This document shows, piece by piece, positions 1-5,747 of a DNA stretch of 5,747 bases (positions within the stretch are counted from its first letter, which is position 1; every line of letters begins with the position of its first letter). The DNA is taken from contig JACDCP010000203.1 in assembly GCA_013817465.1 (NCBI GenBank), positions 1 through 5,747 of the forward strand. Reading direction: 5' to 3'. This stretch comes from Gammaproteobacteria bacterium. GTDB taxonomy: Bacteria > Pseudomonadota > Gammaproteobacteria > Steroidobacterales > JACDCP01. Under the pieces are notes generated by a model. That model was not told the DNA's origin and ran no database searches. It was given only the letters and a program-made list of their open reading frames with translations. The position numbers were made by a program, and so were the translations under genes.

Positions 1-249
1 GCCGCCGTCGCATTTCGCCCTCACATCGTGTTTCTCGATGTGGGCATGCCGAAGCTGGCCGGTAATGAAGCCGCCCAAAGGATCCGCGACCAATCCTCCG
101 CCAATGGCACACTCCTGGTTGCCCTCGCGGGTTGGAGCCCACGCGATCTCGGCGTGCGCGCTGACATGCGGGCGTTCGATGCCCACCTCACCAAGCCGGT
201 GGACTATCGTTCCGTGCGGCGGTTGCTGCGCGAGGTGGTCGCGGAGTAG
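1..249 (+). CDS. Response-regulator receiver (REC) domain protein, 3' part only
   Basis: The reading frame is open from the first base to a TAG stop at 247-249, giving the last 82 residues of a protein whose start lies upstream. The sequence shows the second half of a CheY-like receiver. The phosphoacceptor Asp is in FLDVGMP (codon 37-39), followed by the helix-4 region, a beta-4 strand LLVALAGW, and the conserved Lys in TKPVD (codon 193-195). The residue after the beta-4 strand that is normally Thr or Ser is Ala here (GCG, 127-129). The protein ends just after the last receiver helix, so no DNA-binding or output domain follows. It is therefore either a single-domain regulator or the C-terminal REC of another hybrid kinase; the window cannot decide. 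The next gene starts 17 bases downstream on the same strand and ends in a similar REC, which suggests co-transcription and shared ancestry. The receiver identity is secure; the full architecture is unknown. Confidence 0.9.
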   Translation, partial: AAVAFRPHIVFLDVGMPKLAGNEAAQRIRDQSSANGTLLVALAGWSPRDLGVRADMRAFDAHLTKPVDYRSVRRLLREVVAE

Positions 250-266
250 CTCTCGCGCGGCGCGAC

Positions 267-2681
267 ATGCGAAAACATCATCGTTTCTCTTTGCTGGCCG
301 ATTGCATTGCCGCGGCCGCGACGGCTGCAAGGATGGCGCGCAGCCGGCTTTCACGCAGCCTGCCGCTCGCCGCCGGAGCGTCGGAACGGCATCGGACATC
401 GGCGGCCATGAGCGAAAGCGAAGAGCGTTTCGCGCGATTCATGCGGCACCTGCCGGGCCTCGCCTGGATCAAGGACCTGGAAGGCCGTTACGTTTTCGCC
501 AACGAGACCGCGCAGAAGGTCTTCCGCAAGTCGGGCGACGAGCTATATGGGAAGTCCGACGAAGAGATCTTTCCCGCCTCCGTCGCGGAGCAGTTCAAGG
601 CGAACGACCGGCGCGCGCTGGCCGGGGACGCGCGGATCGAGACGGTCGAGACGCTCATGCACGAAGACGGAGTCGTGCACGAATCACTGGTCAGGAAATT
701 CCCCATTTTCGGAGCGGATGGCCGCGCGGTGCTGGTCGGTGGCATCGCGATCGACGTCACCGACCGCCTGCGCGCGGAAGAGGAACTGAAGAAAAGCGAG
801 GCCCGCAAGGCGGCCATGCTCGCCACGGCGCTGGATTGCATCGTGACCATCGATCACCACGGCCGGATCGTCGACTTCAATCCGGCTGCCGAACGCACAT
901 TCGGGTACCGGCGCGAAGACGCAACCGGCCGGGAGATGTGCGAGCTGATCATTCCGGCTCCGCTTCGGGACAGCCATCGTCGGGGCATGGCCCGCTATCT
1001 GGCGACCGGAGAAGGCAGGATCCTCAACCGGCGCCTCGAGCTGACGGCGATGCGCGCGGATGGCTCCGAATTCCCGGCCGAGCTTGCGATCACGCCGATC
1101 ACGCTCGATGGGCCGCCGATGTTCACCGGCTACCTGCGCGACATCACGGAGACAAAACGCGCCGAGCAGGCCCTGCAGGACAGCGAGGCGCATTTCCGCC
1201 TCATGGCCGACAATGCGCCGGCGATGCTCTGGGTCAGTGATGCCGACGCGCGCTGCACCTATCTCAGCACGCAGTGGTACGAGTACACCGGCAGCACACC
1301 GGACGAGGGTCTGGGTTTCGGCTGGGTCGAATGTGTCCACGACGACGATCGCCAAAACGCACAGGACGCATTCCTCCAGGCCAACGAGCGGCGAGTGCCA
1401 TTCAACGCCGATTACCGGATGCGCACACGCAATGGCGAGTATCGATGGATCGCCGACGCCGGACTGCCGCGCTTCGATGCGCAAGGTGAGTTGCAGGGTT
1501 ATGTCGGCTGCGTCGTCGACGTTCACGACCGCAAGAACTACGAGCAGACCCTCATGGAGGCGGATCGGCGCAAGGACGAGTTCCTGGCGACACTGGCCCA
1601 TGAGTTGCGCAATCCACTCGCCCCCGTTCGCAATGCGGTGCAACTGTTCCGCCTCAAGGGGCCGCCCGAGCCGCAGCTCCAGTGGGCGAGAGACGTCCTC
1701 GACAGGCAGGTGGATCATCTGACGCGCCTCATCGACGATCTGCTGGACGTCAGCCGCATCACGCGCAACAACCTCGAGCTGCGCAAGCAATCGGTGGCGC
1801 TTGCGGAGGTCATCCAGGGCGCGGTCGAAACGAGCCGCCCGCTCATCGAACAATGCGGCCATGAACTGACCGTCATCGTGCCGCCGGAGCCCGTGTACCT
1901 CCAGGCCGACCCGATGCGTCTGGCGCAGGTGTTCTCGAACCTGCTGAGCAACGCGGCGAAGTACACCGAGCGCGACGGGCACATCTGGCTGACCGCCGCG
2001 CTTGAAGGCCGTGAGATCGTCGTACGCGTGAGGGACAGCGGCGTCGGCATCCCGCCCGAGACGTTGCCCCGCTTGTTCGAGCTGTTCTTCCAGGCGGACA
2101 GCTCTCTCGAGCGCTCACACAGCGGGCTCGGCATCGGGCTGTCACTGGCTCGGCGTCTGATCGAGCTGCACGGCGGCAGCATCGAAGCCCGCAGCGAGGG
2201 GTTCGGCCGTGGCAGCGAGTTCATCGTGCGTCTGGCCAACCTCGCCGAAACACCCGTGCCCTTGCCCCGTGAGAGCGGCGGCAAGACAGTAAGAGGGGCG
2301 ACTGCACTATGCATACTCGTCGTGGACGACAATCACGACTCGGCGGATTCTATGGCCGCACTGCTGCGGCTGACCGGCAACGAGGTGCATACCGCTTACG
2401 ACAGCCTCGAAGCGCTACAACGTGCGGAGAAATTGCGGCCGGATGTGGCGCTGCTCGATATCGGCATGCCGAAAATGAACGGTTGCGAGGCAGCGCGCCA
2501 CTTGCGCCGGCTGCCCTGGGGGAAGAATCTCCTGCTGATCGCAGTGACGGGCTGGGGTCAGGAGGAGGACCGCCGCCGCACCCGGGAGGCCGGCTTCGAT
2601 GCCCATCTCGTCAAGCCGGTGGACCACGCCGCGCTCATGCGGCTGCTCGAGGACCCGCGATCCGCCGCCATTTCGCACTGA
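267..2681 (+). CDS. PAS-PAS-PAS hybrid sensor histidine kinase with C-terminal receiver
   Basis: Soluble hybrid histidine kinase of 804 residues; no membrane segment or signal peptide is apparent, so it should sense a cytoplasmic cue. Domains in order: PAS 1 about 50-165, PAS 2 about 184-292 and PAS 3 (PAS_3-like, with a PAC tail) about 309-425, each followed by a short helical linker. HisKA follows, with the H box FLATLAHELRNPL and phospho-acceptor His445. HATPase_c spans about 545-665, with N box LLSNAAKY (Asn562), G1 DSGVGIP (Asp590), F box LFELFFQAD and G2 GLGIGLSLA (Gly620-Gly624). The REC spans about 684-796, with acidic pair Asp687/Asp688, phosphoacceptor Asp731, Thr761 and Lys783, so it looks fully active. 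The likely mechanism is His445 autophosphorylation and transfer to Asp731 or a partner regulator. The start is uncertain. ATG 267 gives an Ala/Arg-rich 47-residue leader with no recognisable domain, whereas ATG 408 would begin directly at PAS 1 (MSESEERF). Neither has a strong Shine-Dalgarno sequence. The signal sensed is unknown; no heme, flavin or chromophore site can be claimed. Confidence 0.93.
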   Translation: MRKHHRFSLLADCIAAAATAARMARSRLSRSLPLAAGASERHRTSAAMSESEERFARFMRHLPGLAWIKDLEGRYVFANETAQKVFRKSGDELYGKSDEEIFPASVAEQFKANDRRALAGDARIETVETLMHEDGVVHESLVRKFPIFGADGRAVLVGGIAIDVTDRLRAEEELKKSEARKAAMLATALDCIVTIDHHGRIVDFNPAAERTFGYRREDATGREMCELIIPAPLRDSHRRGMARYLATGEGRILNRRLELTAMRADGSEFPAELAITPITLDGPPMFTGYLRDITETKRAEQALQDSEAHFRLMADNAPAMLWVSDADARCTYLSTQWYEYTGSTPDEGLGFGWVECVHDDDRQNAQDAFLQANERRVPFNADYRMRTRNGEYRWIADAGLPRFDAQGELQGYVGCVVDVHDRKNYEQTLMEADRRKDEFLATLAHELRNPLAPVRNAVQLFRLKGPPEPQLQWARDVLDRQVDHLTRLIDDLLDVSRITRNNLELRKQSVALAEVIQGAVETSRPLIEQCGHELTVIVPPEPVYLQADPMRLAQVFSNLLSNAAKYTERDGHIWLTAALEGREIVVRVRDSGVGIPPETLPRLFELFFQADSSLERSHSGLGIGLSLARRLIELHGGSIEARSEGFGRGSEFIVRLANLAETPVPLPRESGGKTVRGATALCILVVDDNHDSADSMAALLRLTGNEVHTAYDSLEALQRAEKLRPDVALLDIGMPKMNGCEAARHLRRLPWGKNLLLIAVTGWGQEEDRRRTREAGFDAHLVKPVDHAALMRLLEDPRSAAISH

Positions 2682-2707
2682 CTCGATAACTGGCGCATTT
2701 CGTGCAG

Positions 2708-2744
2708 CCCGCTTTCCCGGCAATTCACCGGCTCGCGCAGCGGG
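2708..2744. other. Nested imperfect inverted repeat in the 98-base intergenic region
   Basis: Downstream of the kinase stop, CCCGCT (2708-2713) pairs with AGCGGG (2739-2744), and inside it CCGG (2717-2720) can pair with CCGG (2728-2731) around a 7-base loop. The bases between the two stems do not match well, and there is no T-run after the hairpin. It could weakly assist termination after the kinase gene, or be chance in GC-rich DNA. The repeat is seen directly; any function is a guess. Confidence 0.22.
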
Positions 2745-2770
2745 TTCGGCCACTCAGACAATTTCATCAC

Positions 2771-2774
2771 GGAG
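2771..2774 (+). promoter_or_regulatory. Shine-Dalgarno sequence (GGAG) of the broken sugar dehydrogenase
   Basis: GGAG lies 5 bases before the ATG at 2780, the best-placed ribosome binding site in the window. It matters because it fixes the original start codon, and therefore shows that the signal-peptide frame differs from the frame that carries the rest of the protein. Confidence 0.65.
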
Positions 2775-2779
2775 TGGAA

Positions 2780-3680
2780 ATGAAAGGGATATTCCTCGCG
2801 CTGGCGGCAGCGGCCTTCGCGGCGCCGGTCAGCCGCAGCCGACCGATGTCGAGATCGTGTCGCACGTCTACAAGCCGATCGAGGACATCCGTGACGATGG
2901 CACGCTCGGCGAGCTCAAGGAAATCATGCGCGGGCTCCCGGACGGCGGGCAGCACCCCAATCGCACGCTGGCCTTCGGTCCGGACGACATGCTCTACATC
3001 AGCGCCGGCAGCACTTGTAATGCCTGCGACGAAACCAACCGCGAGAGCGCGACAATGCTGCGCGCGTCACCCGATGGAAAATCACGCGAAATTTTCGCTT
3101 CCGGACTGCGCAACACCATCGGCTTCGCCTGGCATCCCGACACGGGCGAACTTTCGGAGCGGATAACGGCATTGATTGGCTGGGCGACCAAGTGCAGCCG
3201 GAAGAACTCAATCACCTCGTCGAGGGCGGACGCTACGGCTGGCCCTATATACATGGCGACGGTCAGGTGAATCCGCAGGACGAGCCGCCCGGCAACATGA
3301 CGTCCGCCGAATGGGCCGAGATGAGCCGCGAGCCCCTGCTGATGTTCGACGCCCATGCAGCGCCAATGCAGATGCTGTTCTACGCCGGCAGCCAGCTTCC
3401 CGAGGAATATCGAGGCGATGCGTTCCTGGCTATGCGCGGCTCGTGGAATCGCAAGCCGCCGAGCGGCTATCACATCCTGCGCATCCGTTTCGAGGACGGC
3501 AAACCGACCGGGTCCGAGCCCTTCCTGGATGGTTTCCTGGTGCGCCAGGCAAACGGAGAGTATGGCCAACTCGGTCGGCTCATGGGCCTGGCCGTCGCAC
3601 AGGACGGCTCGCTCCTCGTCAGCGACGATAGCAACGGTATTATCTACCGCGTTTCGTATTCGGGCGAGAGTGGCCGTTAG
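2780..3680 (+). pseudogene. PQQ-dependent sugar (sorbosone/glucose-type) dehydrogenase, frameshifted and truncated
   Basis: Remnant of a periplasmic beta-propeller dehydrogenase that would oxidise sugars or related alcohols/aldehydes with PQQ. ATG 2780, behind a good GGAG, opens a signal peptide (MKGIFLALAAAAFA), but that frame runs on as nonsense to a stop at 3164-3166. The family-like sequence resumes in another frame from about 2825: GELKEIMRGLPDGGQHPN, then LAFGPDDMLYISAG, a CNAC pair, and GLRNTIGFAWHPDTGEL. At about 3150-3156 the frame changes again, to NGIDWLGDQVQPEELNHL, GGRYGWPYIHGDG, RGSWNRKPPSGYHILRIRF and a C-terminal blade ending LLVSDDSNGIIYRVSYSG before TAG 3678-3680. One missing base at each junction would restore a single frame. 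Even then the product is only about 300 residues, whereas I recall about 400 or more for this family, and the usual N-terminal blades between signal peptide and VYKPIED are absent. An automated annotation may report two separate fragments (frame 1 ending at 3270; frame 3 from about 3153 or ATG 3192 to 3680). Assembly error is the main alternative. The family call is firm; the exact substrate is not. Confidence 0.8.
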
Positions 3681-3699
3681 CGCTTCGGGCCGGCGGCGA

Positions 3700-4755
3700 T
3701 CAGCGGTAGCGGCGCAGTATTTCGGACAACTTTTTCGCGCCGGGCGACAGCATTTCGAAAGGCAGTTCGTTGAGCGGCTGCGCGACGGTAGCGTTGACAT
3801 CGTGGAGATCGCGGCTCGCCTCGTCGATGAACAGCAGGCCGGTGACGTATTCGCGCTGCTTGAGCTTGGTCTGGATGAACGAGAACGCGTCCTTGCGGCT
3901 CTTCGGCTCGTAATCCTCCGACACCTTCCTCAGCAGGATCTGGCTGCCGTCGTGCAGCGTGACCTCCATAGCATCGCCCTTGTCGTACTGCGCGACGATG
4001 CCCTGCGCGGGCGGCACAAAGTCCGTGTGGATCGCCGGATGATAGAACTGGCGCGTGAAGGCGTAGCTCTTCGTCGAGTCCTCGTGATCGTTGAATGTCA
4101 CGCAGGGCGAGAGCACGTCGAGGATGGCGAAACCTCGATGCTTGAGCCCTGCCTTAATGAGCGGCACGAGCTGCTGCTTGTCGCCGGAAAAGCTCCGTGC
4201 GACGAAAGTCGCACCCATGCTGAGACCTACGAGCACGGGATCGATCGGCGGCTGGTCGTTGGTCTCGCCTTTTTTGGCCTTCGTGCCGATGTCGGCCGAG
4301 GCCGAGAACTGACCCTTCGTGAGGCCGTACACGCCGTTGTTCTCGATCACATAGAGCATGTTGAGGTTGCGACGCATGGCGTGCGCGAACTGGCCGAGGC
4401 CGATCGATAGTGAGTCGCCATCGCCCGAAACGCCGATGTAATAGAGATCGCGGTTCGCGGCATTGGCGCCCGTCGCCACCGAGGGCATGCGGCCGTGCAC
4501 CGAGTTGAAGCCATGTGCTCCGCCCAGAAAGTACGCCGGCGTTTTCGACGAGCAGCCGATGCCGGACAGCTTGGCGACCCTGTGCGGCTCGATGTCGAGC
4601 TCGAAGCAGGCCTGCACCAGCGCCGCGGTGATCGAGTCGTGGCCGCAGCCGGCGCAGAGCGTCGACATGCTGCCTTCGTAGTCGCGCCGCGTGAGCCCGA
4701 GCGCGTTGCGCGACAGCCCCGGATGCGTGACTTTCGGTTTGGCGATGAAGCTCAT
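3700..4755 (-). CDS. korB: 2-oxoacid:ferredoxin oxidoreductase, beta subunit (KorB-like)
   Basis: Beta subunit (351 residues) of a cytoplasmic enzyme that converts a 2-oxoacid and CoA to acyl-CoA and CO2 while reducing ferredoxin. The thiamine-diphosphate motif is visible as GDGD (111-114) followed about 25 residues later by Asn139-Asn140, then the family signature YGLTKGQ. Four Cys suit one [4Fe-4S] cluster: Cys34 and Cys37 in CAGCGH, Cys68 in GIGCSSK and Cys218 in SPCVTFND. HGFNSVHGRMPSVATG is another strongly conserved block. The length is normal for the longer proteobacterial type and there is no break. ATG 4755-4753 overlaps the alpha-subunit TGA as ATGA, with a weak AAGG upstream, so translational coupling is likely. 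The assignment to 2-oxoglutarate rather than pyruvate or a branched-chain 2-oxoacid comes from general resemblance to KorB proteins and is not proven. The stop lies 19 bases from the opposing dehydrogenase remnant. Confidence 0.93.
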   Translation of the reverse strand: MSFIAKPKVTHPGLSRNALGLTRRDYEGSMSTLCAGCGHDSITAALVQACFELDIEPHRVAKLSGIGCSSKTPAYFLGGAHGFNSVHGRMPSVATGANAANRDLYYIGVSGDGDSLSIGLGQFAHAMRRNLNMLYVIENNGVYGLTKGQFSASADIGTKAKKGETNDQPPIDPVLVGLSMGATFVARSFSGDKQQLVPLIKAGLKHRGFAILDVLSPCVTFNDHEDSTKSYAFTRQFYHPAIHTDFVPPAQGIVAQYDKGDAMEVTLHDGSQILLRKVSEDYEPKSRKDAFSFIQTKLKQREYVTGLLFIDEASRDLHDVNATVAQPLNELPFEMLSPGAKKLSEILRRYR

Positions 4756-5747
4756 GCCGCCTTGCCCCGGGCGCTCCGGCCGGCGATCGCCTGCACGATG
4801 AAACCGGCGTAGAGCGGCAGGCCGTTGTAGTGCAGCACCGATGTCAGCTTGCGCCGGTCGACATCGGTCTCTAGCATCAGCAGCGATTTGAGCTGAGCGT
4901 CACGATTCTGCTCGACGACGAAAATCTCCTCGTGCCCATCGAGAAACGCCTGCACTTTTTCGTTGAACGGGAAGCCGCGCAGGCGCAGGTAATCGAGCGC
5001 GATGCCGCGCGCCGCGAGCATGCCGAGCGCCTCCTTGACGGCCTCGTCGCAACTGCCGAGCGAGACGATGCCCGTATTCGCGCCTTCGGCGCGCAGGATC
5101 ACCGGCTCCGGCACGAGCGCAGCTGCGGTGCTGAACTTGCGCGAAAGACGGTCGACGACTTCCTGATACTCCGAAGCGTCCTCAGTGTAGGCGCCGTACA
5201 GGTTGTGCCCGGAGCCGCGCGTGAAATAGGCACCCTTCGGATGCACGCCGGGCAGTGTCCGCCACGCGATGCCGTCGCCGTCGACGTCCCGGTAGCGGTG
5301 GAACACCTGCATGGTTTCGAGCTGATCGGCCGTGAACACCTTGCCGCGATCCGGCCGGTATGCGTCGTCCCATTCGAGTTCGGGGCACATCCAGTCGTTC
5401 ATGCCGATGTCGAGATCCGAGAGCACGAACACGGGCGTCTGCAGTCGCTCGGCCAGATCGAAGGCCTGCACCGCAAGCTCGAAGCACTCCTTCGGATTCG
5501 CGGGAAACAGCAGCACGTGCCGCGTGTCGCCGTGCGATGCATAGGCACAGGTCAGGATGTCGCATTGCTGCGTGCGCGTCGGCATGCCAGTCGACGGGCC
5601 GACCCGCTGCACGTCGAAGATCACTGCCGGAATCTCCGTGAAATAGCCGAAGCCGATGAACTCGCTCATCAGCGAAATGCCGGGGCCGCTGGTCGGTGTG
5701 AACGCACGTGCGCCGCTCCAGCCGGCGCCGAGCACGATGCCGATGGC
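4752..5747 (-). CDS. korA: 2-oxoacid:ferredoxin oxidoreductase, alpha subunit (KorA-like), 5' end outside window
   Basis: The frame is open to the right-hand edge and ends at TGA 4754-4752, giving the last 331 residues. A GTG at 5735 is internal: the upstream codons continue the family sequence (AIGIVLGAGWSGARAFT), so it is not a start. The pyrimidine-binding domain is seen as TPTSGPGISLMSE (about 18-29 of the visible part), then VQRVGPSTGMPTRTQQ (46-61) and VFVLSDLDIGMNDW. The C-terminal domain has IVSLGSCDEAVKEAL and the typical VVEQNRDAQL (277-286). In this family the alpha chain is often fused to an N-terminal gamma domain, about 600 residues in all; that portion would lie beyond the window. 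Together with the overlapping beta gene it forms the heteromeric oxidoreductase. The motif after GMPTRT reads QQCD, whereas I recall Gly or Ala at the Cys position in relatives; this may be lineage variation. Substrate preference is not established. Confidence 0.92.
   Translation of the reverse strand, partial: AIGIVLGAGWSGARAFTPTSGPGISLMSEFIGFGYFTEIPAVIFDVQRVGPSTGMPTRTQQCDILTCAYASHGDTRHVLLFPANPKECFELAVQAFDLAERLQTPVFVLSDLDIGMNDWMCPELEWDDAYRPDRGKVFTADQLETMQVFHRYRDVDGDGIAWRTLPGVHPKGAYFTRGSGHNLYGAYTEDASEYQEVVDRLSRKFSTAAALVPEPVILRAEGANTGIVSLGSCDEAVKEALGMLAARGIALDYLRLRGFPFNEKVQAFLDGHEEIFVVEQNRDAQLKSLLMLETDVDRRKLTSVLHYNGLPLYAGFIVQAIAGRSARGKAA

Noticed and set aside
38..1240. 400-codon plus-strand frame across the REC fragment and kinase N-terminus
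   Set aside because: It spans two well-supported genes in a different frame, is rich in Arg/Ala/Gly/Pro and resembles no family: a shadow frame.
684..1982. Long antisense open frame (432 codons) opposite the kinase
   Set aside because: It lies wholly opposite clearly conserved PAS and kinase domains, has no recognisable domain, and is the usual by-product of GC-rich codon bias.
3145..3160. Programmed ribosomal frameshift rescuing the sugar dehydrogenase
   Set aside because: No slippery heptamer or strong downstream stem is visible, and a second independent frame change plus missing N-terminal blades point to decay.
2599..3270. A single frame-1 gene starting inside the kinase and covering the first part of the dehydrogenase
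   Set aside because: The ATG lies within the kinase REC domain and the first ~75 codons are not family-like; the frame merely happens to be open upstream of the remnant.
3355..4410. 351-codon plus-strand frame running from the dehydrogenase remnant into korB
   Set aside because: It overlaps conserved sequence on both strands and has no motif; korB on the minus strand explains the region.
5733..5735. GTG as start codon of the alpha subunit
   Set aside because: The upstream in-frame codons to the window edge continue the conserved family sequence, so the gene runs on beyond the window.
1..5747. A new multi-gene system, CRISPR array, mobile element or RNA gene
   Set aside because: No direct repeats with regular spacing, terminal inverted repeats, transposase or integrase motifs, or tRNA-like folds were seen; all substantial frames belong to known families.

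Overview
This is a GC-rich window (about 60-65% by eye) with densely packed genes and strongly GC-biased third codon positions. That fits a free-living Pseudomonadota (proteobacterial) chromosome or a metagenome-assembled contig from one. I cannot name the genus. A cytoplasmic multi-PAS hybrid kinase, a periplasmic soluble-type PQQ sugar dehydrogenase family and a two-subunit 2-oxoacid:ferredoxin oxidoreductase are compatible with an environmental, respiratory organism, but this is inference.

Layout. Positions 1-249 (+) hold the C-terminal part of a response-regulator receiver (REC) domain whose gene begins outside the window. Seventeen bases later, 267-2681 (+) encodes an 804-residue soluble hybrid sensor kinase with three PAS domains, HisKA, HATPase_c and a C-terminal REC. 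The two genes probably form one signalling transcription unit, and their REC domains are recognisably related. Positions 2682-2779 are a short intergenic region with a weak nested inverted repeat and a good Shine-Dalgarno sequence. Positions 2780-3680 (+) are the remains of a secreted PQQ-dependent (sorbosone/glucose dehydrogenase-like) sugar dehydrogenase. It keeps its RBS, start codon and signal peptide, but it is broken by two reading-frame changes and appears to lack the N-terminal blades of its beta-propeller. Converging on it with only 19 bases between stop codons is a minus-strand operon: the alpha subunit (5747-4752, 5' end outside the window), then the beta subunit (4755-3700) of a 2-oxoacid:ferredoxin oxidoreductase, joined by an ATGA stop/start overlap.

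How the genes work together. KorA and KorB form one thiamine-diphosphate and iron-sulfur enzyme that decarboxylates a 2-oxoacid (likely 2-oxoglutarate, not proven) to an acyl-CoA and reduces ferredoxin. The kinase pair is a separate sensory module, and nothing in the window ties it to either metabolic locus. I found no tRNA, rRNA, CRISPR array, insertion sequence or clear new system. The points most worth a second look are the decaying dehydrogenase and the REC domain in which the conserved Thr/Ser switch residue is Ala.
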